Source: Streptomyces sp. ISL-87 (GTDB lineage: Bacteria; Actinomycetota; Actinomycetes; Streptomycetales; Streptomycetaceae). From it: a DNA stretch of 64,000 nucleotides. Positions within the stretch are counted from its first letter, which is position 1. The number at the start of each line of letters is the position of its first letter. Below, piece after piece: positions 52,979 to 63,400 of this stretch. The notes under the pieces are model-generated. The model had not been told where the DNA came from and made no database searches. It was given only the letters and a program-made list of their open reading frames with translations. The DNA lies in NCBI RefSeq assembly GCF_018614095.1, contig NZ_JAGGOY010000046.1, positions 94,797 to 158,796 on the forward strand, read 5' to 3'. Made by a program: the position numbers and the translations under genes.

Positions 52979-55750
52979 TCAGAACCCCTCGTCGTCCCAC
53001 CCGGCCAGGAGCGCCTCCCCGAGATCCATCGCGGGCGGTGCGGCCCCGTCGTGGAGGGCCTGCTCGCTCCAGATGATCTTGCCGCGGGCGGTGTAGCGGG
53101 TGCCCCAGCGCTCGGCGAACTGCGCGACGAGGAACAGGCCGCGGCCGCCCTCGTCGGTGGCCTCGGCCCGGCGCAGGTGCGGGGAGGTGCTGGACCCGTC
53201 GGAGACCTCGCAGACCAGGCTGCGGTCGTACAGCAGCCTCACCCGGATGGGCTCGGTGCCGTAACGGATGGCGTTGGTTATCAGCTCGCTGAGGATGAGT
53301 TCCGTGGTGAAGGCCATGTCCTCCAGGCCCCAGTCCGCAAGTCGGCGGGCGCAGGCGTTGCGCACCGGGGACACCGCCGCAGGGTCGGGGGGCACGTCCC
53401 ACTCGGCGATCCGCGCGGGGTCCAAGCGGCGGGTGCGGGCCACCAGCAGCGCGACGTCGTCGCTGGGCCTGGCGGGCAGCATCGCGTCGATCACCGCGGT
53501 GCAGGTTTCCTCCGGGGTGCGGGCGGGCCCGGCCAGGGCGGCGCGCAGCGCTGCCAGGCCCGCGTCCGGATCGCGGTCGCGGCTCTCGATCAGCCCGTCG
53601 GTGAAGAGTGCCAGCCGGGAGCCTTCGGGCAGGGTGACCGTCATGGTCTCCACGGGCATACCCGCGCCCAGGCCCAGCGGCGGGGAGACCGGCACCTCGG
53701 GGAAGGACACGGTTCCGTCGGGGCGGACAAGAGCGGGGCCCGGATGACCGGCGGTGGCGGCGGTCACCTGCCCCGAGACGGGATCGTAGACGGCGCACAG
53801 GCAGGTGGCTCCGGTGATCCCCTGCCACTCCTGCTCGTCGGTGTCGATGTGGGTGACCAGCTCGTCCAGGTGGCTCAGGAGTTCGTCCGGGGGCAGGTCG
53901 AGGGTGGAGAAGTTGTACACGGCGGTGCGCAGGCGGCCCATGGTGGCGGCGGCGTGGAGACCGTGGCCGACGACGTCGCCGACCACCAGGGCCACTCGGG
54001 TGCCGGGCAGCGGGATGACATCGAACCAGTCACCGCCCACCCCGGCCTGGGCGGCCAGATAGCGGTGCGCGACCTCGACGGCGGACTGCTCCGGTACTCC
54101 CCGGGGCAGCAGGCTGCGCTGCAGGGTCACGGCCATGTTGTGCTCGCGGGTGTAGCGGCGGGCATTGTCGACGGACAGTGCCGCCCGGGCGGTCAGCTCC
54201 TCGGCGAAGGACACATCCTCCTCGTCGAACGGCGGGGAGTCCTGCCCCCGCCAGTAGCCGGCCATCCCCAGCACCACGCCCCGGGCCCGCAGGGGCACGA
54301 CGATCAGGGAGTGGATGCCGCGGTCCAGGATCTGCAGGGCGTTGGCCTGGTCCTGGGCCCGCCAGCGGTGGGTGGCGCGCAGGTCCGCCTCCAGGACCGC
54401 ATGGCCGCCGGCCAGCCCGGCGGCCATGGGACCGGTGGGACCGAACCGGATCAGCTCGCCGACGGGGGAGAGCGGGTGGTCGCCCTGAAGGCCGACGACG
54501 GCGGTGCGGCGCATCTCGGTGCTCGTTTCGGGCGGCTCCTCGCCGCGCAGCACCGGGTCCAGTAGGTCGACCGTCACCACGTCGGCGAACCGCGGGACCG
54601 CCACCTCCGCCAGTTCCTCCGCGGTGCGCTCCACGTTCAGCGTCGTTCCGACCTGCACCCCCGCGTCGTACAGCAACTTCAGCCGCTCGCGGGCCACCTC
54701 GGCCCTGCCGGAGAGTGCCCGCAGCTCGGTGGTGTCCCGCAGCGTGACGACGGTCCCGGCCTGCCCGTAGGGGGCGGTGGGCCGGATGTTCACCGCCAGC
54801 AGCCGATCGGCTGCCATGTGCAGCTCGTCGGTCGCGGAACGGCCCGATGCGATGGGATCGGCGATCCCCTCCTCCAGACCCAGGTCCGTGACGGAGAGCC
54901 CTTCCGCGTCCACCGGCAGATCCAGCAGCCGCCGCGCCTCGTCATTGGCCAGCAGCAGCCGTCCGCCGCCGCCGACGATCAGTACGCCCTCTCGCACCGC
55001 GTGCAGCACCGCGTCGTGGTGCTCGTACATCCTCGTCATCTCGGCCGGTCCCAGGCCGTGGGTCCGGCGCAACAGCCGACGGCTCACCAGAGCCGTCCCG
55101 CCCGCGGACAGGGCGAGCACCGCGGCTGCGCTGCCGAGGACGACCGGCAGCTGCCGGTTCACCATGCTCTGGACGTTCTGGACCGTGACCGGGGAGGAGA
55201 CGATGGCGATGACGCGGCCGTCGGAGTCCTTGACGGGGACCACCGAGACCACGGACTGCCCCAGGGACCCTTCGAACGTCTCGGTGAAGGACTTGCCGGC
55301 CGCCGCCTTGGAGAAGGGGCCGACGACGTGCTTCCCGATCTGCCGCGGGTCGCTGTGGGTGAGGGTGACCCCGTCGAGTGTGTACACGTTGATGCCGTCG
55401 ACCCCGGCGATCTTCCGGGCCGCCTGGGCGCTCGGCTGTAGCACCGCGCTCGGATGGGGGCTGCGCAGGGCGGCGACGATTCCCGGAGACTCCGCGAACG
55501 TTCCGGCGGCGGCGAGCGTACGGTCCCGGGCGTCCAGCATGGCGTCGCTCCGGGCCTGCACCACGAGCGCCACCACCGCGGCGGCGACGAGAAGCACCAC
55601 GACGGCCAGCTGCAGGAGGAACACCTCGCCGGCCACGCTGCGCACGCTCAGCAGGGAGGACAGACGCTGCGGCCGCGGCGCCCTTCCCTTGGGGGGCTGG
55701 GCGTGCTCCTGATGCTCCTGGCGCCGGAAATATCCAAGGAGGTCGCTCAT
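52979..55750 (-). CDS. Membrane SpoIIE/PP2C phosphatase with PAS, GAF and ATPase domains
   Basis: 923 residues. N-terminal helix (about 43-65), extracytoplasmic sensor (about 66-190), second helix (about 198-220), PAS (about 235-345), GAF (about 365-545), PP2C-type SpoIIE phosphatase (about 570-785: VGGDWFDVIPLPGTRVALVVGDVVGHGLHAA, TAGHPGPALVRPDG, LALFTDGLIESR) and C-terminal HATPase_c of anti-sigma kinase type (LILSELITNAIRYG, GGRGLFLVAQFAERWG). It likely dephosphorylates anti-anti-sigma factors while its kinase-like domain phosphorylates or binds them. Divergent from a second SpoIIE phosphatase. Confidence 0.92.
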   Translation of the reverse strand: MSDLLGYFRRQEHQEHAQPPKGRAPRPQRLSSLLSVRSVAGEVFLLQLAVVVLLVAAAVVALVVQARSDAMLDARDRTLAAAGTFAESPGIVAALRSPHPSAVLQPSAQAARKIAGVDGINVYTLDGVTLTHSDPRQIGKHVVGPFSKAAAGKSFTETFEGSLGQSVVSVVPVKDSDGRVIAIVSSPVTVQNVQSMVNRQLPVVLGSAAAVLALSAGGTALVSRRLLRRTHGLGPAEMTRMYEHHDAVLHAVREGVLIVGGGGRLLLANDEARRLLDLPVDAEGLSVTDLGLEEGIADPIASGRSATDELHMAADRLLAVNIRPTAPYGQAGTVVTLRDTTELRALSGRAEVARERLKLLYDAGVQVGTTLNVERTAEELAEVAVPRFADVVTVDLLDPVLRGEEPPETSTEMRRTAVVGLQGDHPLSPVGELIRFGPTGPMAAGLAGGHAVLEADLRATHRWRAQDQANALQILDRGIHSLIVVPLRARGVVLGMAGYWRGQDSPPFDEEDVSFAEELTARAALSVDNARRYTREHNMAVTLQRSLLPRGVPEQSAVEVAHRYLAAQAGVGGDWFDVIPLPGTRVALVVGDVVGHGLHAAATMGRLRTAVYNFSTLDLPPDELLSHLDELVTHIDTDEQEWQGITGATCLCAVYDPVSGQVTAATAGHPGPALVRPDGTVSFPEVPVSPPLGLGAGMPVETMTVTLPEGSRLALFTDGLIESRDRDPDAGLAALRAALAGPARTPEETCTAVIDAMLPARPSDDVALLVARTRRLDPARIAEWDVPPDPAAVSPVRNACARRLADWGLEDMAFTTELILSELITNAIRYGTEPIRVRLLYDRSLVCEVSDGSSTSPHLRRAEATDEGGRGLFLVAQFAERWGTRYTARGKIIWSEQALHDGAAPPAMDLGEALLAGWDDEGF

Positions 55751-56160
55751 ACTCCATTTTCTAACCTCTACGGGTCGTCGGCAGCGGGGAGCGACGGTCG
55801 CCGAGCGGTAGCGATCCGGGCGCCCCTCCGCGGAGGGGTGGACGAGCTCGTGCTGGTCGCCGTCGGCCCTGGGTGGCGTCCCGGGAAGGACCGTTTGGAC
55901 AGTCCCGGTCGGGCTCGCCGCTGGCCATCTCGCCGGGCCGGGAGTCACTCACCCGGCAGCCGGCGACGTTTGCCGGCCACCGTCGGTGGCTCCTGGCCGA
56001 GGCAGGAGGGCGCCGGGCGTTGGACGGCTGGCGCAGCCGCTCCCGGACCGAGGCCGGCGTGATGCTCTATCCCTACGCCGGTTCCGGCAGCGACCGGCCG
56101 CCCACGGGGACCGGTGAACCGGAGTGGCGGCCATGCGTCCGGGCGAGGCAGGCTGTACTC
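55751..56160. promoter_or_regulatory. Divergent promoter region between two phosphatase genes
   Basis: 410 bases. Frames continue upstream of ATG 56161 (possible starts near 55873), but that part has no homology. A GAGG-type site lies shortly before ATG 56161. No clear promoter motif could be assigned. Confidence 0.4.
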
Positions 56161-57339
56161 ATGAGAGCGCCTTTGCGCTCGCCCCCGGGACCGGGAGCTG
56201 GCGGCCACCACCAGGTCCTTTTCGCCCTCGCGGAGTGCCTGCCCTTCGCGGTCGCCCTGCTGGTGCTCCTCGTCGAGCTCACGCCGGCGCACGTCGTGTA
56301 TACCGGCCCCTTGCTGGTTGCGACACCCGCTCTGGCGGCGGTGACGATGGGTCCCAAGGGCACGCTCGCGGCGACGGGAGTGGCCGTCGGCGTCAGCGTG
56401 ACCACCGCCACCTACAACCATGCCTGGGGTGGCCAGCAGGTCTACACGAACTTCCTCGCCTTGTTCCTGGTCTCGGTGGCGAGCTTCATGACGAGCCGCG
56501 CCGCGCGCACGCGCCGGGAGAACGAGCTCAACCAGCTCCGCCGGATCGCCACGGCCGCCCAGGAGGTCCTGCTGCGGCCGGTGCCGGACCGGCTGGGCCC
56601 CGTACGGGCGGCCAGCATGTACCTGGCCGCTGAGACGGGCGCGCAGATCGGCGGAGATCTGTACGACGCGGTCCAGACCCGGTACGGAGTCCGGATGATC
56701 GTCGGGGACGTCCGGGGCAAGGGACTGCCCGCCGTACGGGCCGCCGCGGTCGTGCTGGGCGCATTCCGGGAGGCCGTGCACTACGAGGACGACCTGGTGG
56801 AGGTCATCAACCACTGCGGAGCGGCCCTGCGGCGGGACGCCGTCGTCGTGGGCGCGGGCGCGGTCGGCGGTGACGACGCCCTTCTCGAGGCATTTGTCAC
56901 CGCTCTGGTGGCCCAGATCCCGGACGGCCCCCGTGTTGAGGTGATCAACCGGGGCCATCCGCCGCCGCTGCTGCTGCGCAGCGGCACGGTCCGGTCCCTG
57001 ATGCCCACCGCCCCCCTGCCGCCGCTCGGTCTTGAGGAATTCATCAGCGGTCCTCCCGGGCGGACCGACAGCTATCCGTTCGCACCGGGGGACCGGCTGC
57101 TGTTGTGCACCGACGGCGTCATCGAGGCCCGCGACCGGGACAGCACCTTCTTCGACTTGCCCGAGGCCATGGTGACCATGCGCGACCACACCCGGCAGGC
57201 GTTCCTGGAGGGCTTGCGCCAGGCGTTGTTTCGCCACACTCAGGGCCGCTTGGCGGACGATGTGGCGGTCATCCTCGTCGACCGGCGCGAAGACGAGGGG
57301 CGCGGGTCGGCCGGAGGCCCGGCCCAGGGTCCGCTATAG
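56161..57339 (+). CDS. Membrane-bound SpoIIE/PP2C phosphatase
   Basis: 392 residues from ATG 56161. Three or four hydrophobic segments (about 18-115, including LPFAVALLVLLVELTP and NFLALFLVSVASFMT) lead to a PP2C-type domain (about 135-380) with IGGDLYDAVQTRYGVRMIVGDVRGKGLPAV, INRGHPPPLLLRSG, and LLLCTDGVIEARDRDSTFF. The metal-binding Asp residues in GGDLYD, VGDVRGKG and TDGV are present. No HATPase or sensor domain beyond the membrane part. Typical Streptomyces short PP2C protein; the target is unknown but probably an STAS-domain anti-anti-sigma factor. Confidence 0.88.
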   Translation: MRAPLRSPPGPGAGGHHQVLFALAECLPFAVALLVLLVELTPAHVVYTGPLLVATPALAAVTMGPKGTLAATGVAVGVSVTTATYNHAWGGQQVYTNFLALFLVSVASFMTSRAARTRRENELNQLRRIATAAQEVLLRPVPDRLGPVRAASMYLAAETGAQIGGDLYDAVQTRYGVRMIVGDVRGKGLPAVRAAAVVLGAFREAVHYEDDLVEVINHCGAALRRDAVVVGAGAVGGDDALLEAFVTALVAQIPDGPRVEVINRGHPPPLLLRSGTVRSLMPTAPLPPLGLEEFISGPPGRTDSYPFAPGDRLLLCTDGVIEARDRDSTFFDLPEAMVTMRDHTRQAFLEGLRQALFRHTQGRLADDVAVILVDRREDEGRGSAGGPAQGPL

Positions 57340-57350
57340 GCCCCGTGATT

Positions 57351-57385
57351 ACGCGTCGGGCAACAGCCCGAGAGGCCCGACGCGT
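57351..57385. terminator. Terminator hairpin after phosphatase gene
   Basis: ACGCGTCGGGC (57351-57361) and GCCCGACGCGT (57375-57385) form an 11-bp perfect stem with a 13-base loop, 12 bases after the stop. Confidence 0.8.
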
Positions 57386-57544
57386 ACCCGGCCTCGCCCG
57401 GGTCGTGCCGACCACCACCGACCAGGCCAAGGCCCGAACGGCCGGCGACCGGCCAGGACGAGCCCGGAGCCGGCGTGATCGGGGGATCCAGGGATCGGTG
57501 ATGACGGATCAACGGTGGTTGCTAGCCTTGCAGGGCCTCGTCCG

Positions 57545-58300
57545 ATGACCGCGGGAGTTCTTGTGAGTGATGGGCCTGCTCAGGACCTGATCGGCACGGT
57601 GCGTCGGATCGACTCGCTGTTGGACCGCATGGGATTGAACCGCGGGGACGTGCTGCGGGTAGAGGGCGAGGGCGGGCTGTCGTATGCCTCCGGGGTGGCC
57701 GTGGAGGAGGTACGGGAGCTGCTGCGCGGCGAGCGGTCCGCTGAGCCCGGCCCGGGTGTGGACGTGGTCGAGGCGCGCCACCGGCGCGTGGTCGAGCGGA
57801 TCCTGTTCCTGCGCGCGACGCGGCTGCGCGCGGCCGCGGACGGCAGCAGACGGGCGTACTCCATAGCGGAGATCGCGGTCGGCGCGGGAACCAGTGCGCA
57901 GTGGCTCGACAAGATGATCAAGACAGGCAGGGCGCCGAACCTCGACCACGCCGCCGGGATCGCGGCATTCTTCGGAGAGAAGATCGAGTTCCTGGTCGCC
58001 GAGCCGGCCGAGGCGCTGGACCGGGTCCTGCAGCAGATCCACAAGGACCTGCTGGAGCGGACTGTGGAGCGCCAGGACAAGGACCTGCGGCGCCTGCGAA
58101 CCGCGGGGCCCGCGAGCGAGGTGGATCCCTCGCTCGGCGTTGTCGCGTACGCTGCCCGGGCTCTGGCCGACGTACCGGACGACACCGCCCAGCCCCTGAT
58201 CGCCCTGATCGAGTCCGTCGCACGGCGTTCCCGGGAGGAGCGCGCCCGGGAGGCCCGCGCGGCCCTCGAGACCGGGATGGTGCACAATGACGTCGATTGA
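57545..58300 (+). CDS. HTH regulator paired with a metallopeptidase
   Basis: 251 residues from ATG 57545. A helical N-terminus (IGTVRRIDSLLDRMGLNRGDVLRV) precedes a xenobiotic-response-element-like HTH (about 108-155) reading YSIAEIAVGAGTSAQWLDKMIKTGRAPNLDHAAGIAAFFG. The C-terminal half is charged and helical (ERTVERQDKDLRRLR). In Streptomyces this gene type is usually annotated as a regulator beside an ImmA/IrrE-like toxin component and a DUF6545 membrane protein, which is the layout here. By analogy with ImmR/DdrO it may be the repressor cleaved by the downstream peptidase. Confidence 0.75.
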   Translation: MTAGVLVSDGPAQDLIGTVRRIDSLLDRMGLNRGDVLRVEGEGGLSYASGVAVEEVRELLRGERSAEPGPGVDVVEARHRRVVERILFLRATRLRAAADGSRRAYSIAEIAVGAGTSAQWLDKMIKTGRAPNLDHAAGIAAFFGEKIEFLVAEPAEALDRVLQQIHKDLLERTVERQDKDLRRLRTAGPASEVDPSLGVVAYAARALADVPDDTAQPLIALIESVARRSREERAREARAALETGMVHNDVD

Positions 58301-58354
58301 CCGCGGCGGCGTGGAAACCACGTCTCACCAGCGGTAACGCGCAAGGAACGATGC

Positions 58355-58927
58355 ATGGGGGGCTGTGCATCCGGCACGAGGGACGGGTGGCACGGGGTGG
58401 GGGTCTCGCGAGAGATGAGACGGTATCGCGACGCGCTGATCATGGATCTGCCGCAGCTGGTTCCCGAGCGACCGGTGGAGCTGCTGAAGGCGTTCTGCGC
58501 GTGTGCGGCACGGAGCAGCGGGCGCGAAGTGCGCCTGATGCTCGAAGAGTTCCCGCCGGACACGGTGACGGGCCTGTGGCTGGACATGGGCGACTACGAC
58601 CTGATCGTCCTCGAGGCGAACACCTCTCCCCTGCACCAGGTCGTGATACTGGGGCATGAGCTGTGGCACCTCAAGGAGGGGCACTGCGGTCATGGCAGCG
58701 CGGCCGGTGCGATGGCCGCAGCCCGCATGCTGGGGGACCGCTGGAGCCTTGCCGACGCAGTCACCCACGTCGCCGCCCGTACGGAGCCGGACCTCGAAGA
58801 GGAGCGGCGTGCGGAAAAGTTCGGCCGGATGCTGGCCGACCGGGTAAGGCCCCACCTGGAGCGCAGCCGTAGCACGACACCCTCCGGCGGAGTGCCCGGC
58901 CGCATCTGGGCGTCGCTCAGAGGATGA
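58355..58927 (+). CDS. ImmA/IrrE-type metallopeptidase
   Basis: 190 residues from ATG 58355 (AAGGAA six bases upstream); ATG 58415 is an alternative that begins at RRYRDALIMDLPQL. Zinc motif HELWHLKEGHCGH: HExxH in VVILGHELWHLKEG, the hallmark of the ImmA/IrrE (COG2856) family. Such enzymes cleave a partner HTH repressor in response to a signal or damage. Flanked upstream by the HTH gene and downstream, after 13 bases, by a membrane protein, which suggests a three-component operon. The Streptomyces label toxin component is historical; no toxicity can be read from sequence. Confidence 0.8.
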   Translation: MGGCASGTRDGWHGVGVSREMRRYRDALIMDLPQLVPERPVELLKAFCACAARSSGREVRLMLEEFPPDTVTGLWLDMGDYDLIVLEANTSPLHQVVILGHELWHLKEGHCGHGSAAGAMAAARMLGDRWSLADAVTHVAARTEPDLEEERRAEKFGRMLADRVRPHLERSRSTTPSGGVPGRIWASLRG

Positions 58928-58940
58928 CGGGCGAGAAGAC

Positions 58941-60221
58941 GTGAATCTCTACTTCCCGGCCGCCGCGCTCGGCATCGTGCTGGTCGTCAAACTTCCCTCG
59001 TTGGTGAGGCGCTGGCACAGCCCCGTGGTCCGCAGCGTCAACGCCGTGATCTTCCTGCAGGCCGCGGCGTTCTTCTTCTCGGCGCCCCCGACAATCACGG
59101 TCGTCAACGAGATGACCGGCGTCAGCAACTTCTCGGTGGTACTGGTCTACTGCATCCTCTCCGCCTACGCGTGTGCCTGCCGGGTCCTCATGGAGAACTG
59201 GCGCGAGGACGTGGAGGTCCTCCCCCACACCCGCCGCCGGGTCAGGCGTTGGATCTGGGGCCACGGTGTCGTGACCATCCTGCTCATCGGCTGTTTCGTA
59301 TGGGGCGAGGCGCCGGTCGAACGGCAGCGTGACTTCGAGACGTATTACGCCAACACCCCCTTCATGCGCGAGATGGTGCTGCTCTGCCTGTTCGCCGTCA
59401 CCGCCTCTGCCGCCGCGGCGGCCGCCGCGTGCTGGAAATGGGCGCGCGACATCCGCAGGGAGTTCCCCGAGCGGAGGACACCGGCCGGAGGCTTGCTGCG
59501 CATCGGGCTCGGTGTCCTGGCCGTCGGCTTCCTGACCAACGTCACCTACGGTACGGCCAAGCTGGCCGCGGTCGTGGCCGCCTGGAGCGGCCGGGACTGG
59601 GAACCGCTCAACCGGGCGGCCATGTCCTTCGCCTGCCTCGGCACCCTCCTCGTCGCCGTCGGCTTCCTCATCCCCATCGTCGGACCCTGGATCACCCCAC
59701 AGGTCTTCGGGCCTCTGCGGACTCTGCGCTCCCTGGGCCCCCTGCGGCGGACCATATGTAGCGTCGGCGGTCCCCGTGGCCGGATGCGGCTCCCCACTCC
59801 CTGGTACGCCGGCCCCGGCCGGCGCCTCACGGACCGGATGACCGACATCCACGACCGGATGCTGGAGTTGGGGGCGTACTGCTCGGAGGAGGTACGGGCA
59901 GACGCCTACGCCCGGGCCCGCGAGGGCGGCAAGACGGAGGCCGAGAGTGTCGCCTTCGGCCTGGCCGCCATGTTCAGGGCCGCGGCGGACGCCCGCGCCC
60001 TCGGGATGCCCGCCGACAAGGAGCAGGGCGTGGCGGCGGTTCGGGCGCTGCGGGCCGCCGAAGCCAAGTACCGCGACCTTCTGGTCGGCATCTCCCGGGC
60101 TCTTCCGGCCCTGGCCGTCATGCCGCACGGGGCTCCTGCCGGAGCGGCAGATTCCCCGAGTCCGGACCGGCACCCCTCCGGGCAGTCGCCGGACGGGGCC
60201 GCCGGCATGGAGGCCGCCTAG
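58941..60221 (+). CDS. MAB_1171c/DUF6545-family membrane protein
   Basis: 426 residues from GTG 58941. Seven or so membrane helices in the first about 250 residues (NLYFPAAALGIVLVVKLPSLVRRW, VVLVYCILSAYACACRVLMENWRED, WGHGVVTILLIGCFVWG, MVLLCLFAVTASAAAAAAACW, GVLAVGFLTNVTYGTAKLAAVV, LGTLLVAVGFLIPIVGPW). The conserved cytoplasmic domain follows (about 270-395: RLTDRMTDIHDRMLELGAYCSEEVRADAYARAR). Called a putative transporter, but more likely a signalling or sensor membrane protein. Third gene of the HTH-metallopeptidase unit. Confidence 0.82.
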   Translation: MNLYFPAAALGIVLVVKLPSLVRRWHSPVVRSVNAVIFLQAAAFFFSAPPTITVVNEMTGVSNFSVVLVYCILSAYACACRVLMENWREDVEVLPHTRRRVRRWIWGHGVVTILLIGCFVWGEAPVERQRDFETYYANTPFMREMVLLCLFAVTASAAAAAAACWKWARDIRREFPERRTPAGGLLRIGLGVLAVGFLTNVTYGTAKLAAVVAAWSGRDWEPLNRAAMSFACLGTLLVAVGFLIPIVGPWITPQVFGPLRTLRSLGPLRRTICSVGGPRGRMRLPTPWYAGPGRRLTDRMTDIHDRMLELGAYCSEEVRADAYARAREGGKTEAESVAFGLAAMFRAAADARALGMPADKEQGVAAVRALRAAEAKYRDLLVGISRALPALAVMPHGAPAGAADSPSPDRHPSGQSPDGAAGMEAA

Positions 60222-60436
60222 GTGGCGGCCTGTGGGTCAGGCCGCCACCTTGTCAGATCCAGGCAGCGGTTGCGTGCCGCGGAAGGTGGAGCCGCCCAGC
60301 GGGTGCCGCCGTCCTGCGCGTGGACGACGAGGGCATTGCCGTCGAGGGCGGCGTACGCTCCGGCGCTGTTCCAGCTCTCGGTGGCCCAGAGGTTAAGGGG
60401 GCCGACGGCATCTCTGCCGCCGGCCCCACAGGGTGT
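60219..60436 (-). pseudogene. Bulb-lectin-like fragment
   Basis: The minus strand between in-frame stops codes GPLNLWATESWNSAGAYAALDGNALVVHAQDGGTRWAAPPSAARNRCLDL. LWATESW...GAYAALDGNALVVH resembles the repeats of mannose-binding bulb-type (B_lectin) domains. There is no start codon or ribosome site, and it directly follows the stop of the 1120-residue exported protein on the same strand. It may be the severed C-terminal domain of that protein or of a former neighbour. It is short, so the call is tentative. Confidence 0.4.
60221..60249. terminator. Bidirectional terminator
   Basis: GGTGGCGGCCTG (60221-60232) and CAGGCCGCCACC (60238-60249) make a perfect 12-bp stem with a TGGGT loop. It overlaps the last base of the DUF6545 stop codon. 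Confidence 0.9.
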
Positions 60437-60453
60437 TTCAGTCCGTCACCGCG

Positions 60454-63400
60454 TCAGTGAATCAGCCGGTTGACGATCGCCCCGAAGCCGTCATACGCGG
60501 CACTCGTGAGCTCCTTGGCGACGTGGGAGACTCCGGGAATCTTGCTGATCAGCCTCGCCTTCCCCATGGTGATGAGGCTGAGCCCCGCGACTCCGAGGGA
60601 CTGCCAGAACTCCTTGCTGTCGAATCCGTAGCCCATACCGGTGAAGAACGCGGTCGCGAAGTCGAGGACGACAGTGGTCACGCTCAGGACGATGGCCACC
60701 CCCGCAAGTTCCATGGCGAGGGGAATACCGGCAACGGTCAAGCCGGCGAGCACACCGGCGACACCGGCTGCCACGCTGCCCACGGCGGTGTAGAAGGCCA
60801 GTTCATGGGTGTCATGGGCCCAGTCCTTCCACTCCGACGTGGGTATGCCCCACCTGACCTTGTCGTGCTCGGGGGCGTCGGCCAGGTTCGTCTTGGCAGC
60901 CTCGGCCGCCGCTATCTCCTTCGCTGCGTATTCGGCCGCCGCCCTGTCTTCGGCCTCCCGCTTCAGCTTCGCCTCCAGGTGAGCCTCGCTGGCTGCGGTG
61001 GCCGCTTCGATCGCGTTCTTGCCCGCCAGGATCGCGGAGGCGCGGGCCTGAGTCGCGTACGCCTTCGCGTTGGCGGCGGAGGTGAGCGCGCTCCGAGCGG
61101 ACGTGATGGCCTGGTTGGCGGAGTAGTTCGCCGAGCGGGCGGCGAAGCGGGCGGTGGCCGCTGCCTGCTTCGCCTGGTCGGCCGAGGCCTGGGCGTTACG
61201 GGCGGATGCTTCGGCCTGGTCCGCGTAAGTGTTCGCCTGCTGCGCGGAGGTGACGGCTCGAGCGGCCGCCGCCTCCGCCTTCCCTGCCCACTCCCTCGCT
61301 TCCGTGGCAGCGTTGCGAGCCGTGGCCGCGGCCTCCTGGGCGCGGGCGGCATCCTCCTGTGCCTTGTCGGCGATCTTCGCGGCCGCGGCGATGGCACCTT
61401 GCATGGCCGCGACGTGAGTGGCGAAGTCGTGGTCGAGCTGTGCGGTCTCGTACTGGGCGGAGGCGAGGAACTTCCGGCGCATCCACGCGGGGCCCTCGAG
61501 AATTGCCTGGGCATGGGCCTTGGTGTAGGGCCCCGCAGTCTTGAGGAGGGCAGCGGTGGCCACCGCGTCGTCCTCCCGCTGCGCCTTCTCGTACGTGACG
61601 TAGAGGAACTCGTACAGCGCCTCGGGCGTTCCGGCGCTCAGTGCTGCGTTGGCCGCCTCGGCCACCGCGCGGCCGGGCTTCTCGGCCAGCAGGCGGGCGA
61701 CCACGACGCGGTTGTCCATGGCCGCCGCCTGGATGGCACCGGTGCGGAGGAACGTTGCCGCAGCGTCGGGATCGCTGCTCTGCAGCGCCGCGGTCGCGGC
61801 GAAGGCGACCTTCGAGGGGGAGATCCGGGCGAGGTGGACGGTGCTCTCGCGGTCGTCCTGCCGCTGGGCGATCTGCCGGTCGCTGTCGACCCAGGCGTGG
61901 ATGTCGGCGTCCGTGCCGGCCAGGGCGAACTGCGCGGCCTCCCGGGACCAGATGCCGTGGGAGTCCATGACGGCGAGGGCCGCCTTGCGGCCCGTAGCCG
62001 TGGCCGCTGCCAGGTTCCCGGCCCGCAGCGCCGACTCGGCCTGCGCGATGAGGTCCTTCGTCGTCTGGGAGGTCTGCTCGGCCTGGCTGCGCTTCGCCTC
62101 GGTCGCTGCCCGCTCGCGGGCTTCGGCCTGGGCGAAGAGGCGCATTTCCTCGATCGCCCGCTGGGTTTCGTGGTCCAGTCGCTGCTGTTCGGCCTCGCGC
62201 GCGTCCTTCTCCACCTTGATCGCCTCGACGACCGCTGCCGTGGCCTTTTCGGCGGCCTTGGTGGCCTCGTTGGCGAACTCGGTGGACTTGTTCGCATAGT
62301 CCAATGCCTGGCCGGCGTACGTGACGGCCCACTCGCAGGCCTCCGCGGCCTTTATCGCATGGGCGGCCGCACTGTAGGCGGCATTGCGGGCGTTACGCGC
62401 CGCGGTCGCGGCCGCGCTCGCGAGAGCCTGCGCCGTTCCGGCGGCGTTCGTGGCGATCCGGGCGTTCGTGGTGGCGATCTGTGCCTGACGCTGGGCCTCC
62501 GCGGCCTCCGCCCCGGCCACACCGGCTGACCTCTCCGCGGATCGCTGGGCGGCCTCCGCCGTGGCGGCGGCCTGGCGTGCCGCGCCGGCGGCGTTGGAGC
62601 CGATGTCAGCGCACTTCTGCGCGGCGCTGGCGGCCTGCTCGGCCTGATCCGCCGTGGCCAGGGCGTGGGCGGCGATCTTCCGGCACCAGGCGGCATCTTC
62701 CTTGGCCTTGCCCGACAGTGCGGCGTTCTTGGAGGCGTCGATGGCCGACCTGTAGGCCCGCGATGCGGCGTTGCCCGCGGCGGCTGCCGCCTGGCTCGCG
62801 GCCATGGCGGCGTTCGAGGCGCGACGGGAAGCCTGAATCGCAGCATTCGCGGCGTTGGTGGCCATCCGTGCCGCGTCGGAGGCTCCCTTCGAGGCTTCGG
62901 CCGCCTTGCGGGCCGCCTGGGCGGCCTTCACGACGTCGTTCTCCGCCAAGCGGGCCTCGGCCTCCGCGGTCTCCGCGGCCTCCTTGGCCTTGGCCGCGGC
63001 TTCCACGGCCCGGGCGCAGGCCTCTTCGGCCTCCTTCGTCTTCGCTTCGGCCGTCTTGCCCTCGCGCGTGGCGACTGCGACGAGCTCCTCGATCTTGGAC
63101 TGCTCCTGATCGCGGGCGCGGGCGATGTGCTGGCCGGTGTCGAGGAACCACTCGACCTCGGCTTCCGTGCCCGACAGGGCCCGGTTGGCGTACTTCTGCA
63201 CCTCCGGGCCCGCCAGCATCAGCAGTTTGGAGGCCTCGACGCGCATGTCCTCCAGTCGGGCCGTGAACTGGTCCGTGGTGAGGAACTTCTCCAGCGCGGC
63301 CGCGGAGCCGTCGGTGAGGGCGGCGTTGCCCGCCTTGGTCACGGCCTTCCCACTGGTGGCCATGACCGTGGCGGTGGCCACCCGCAGGTCCTCCACGTGG

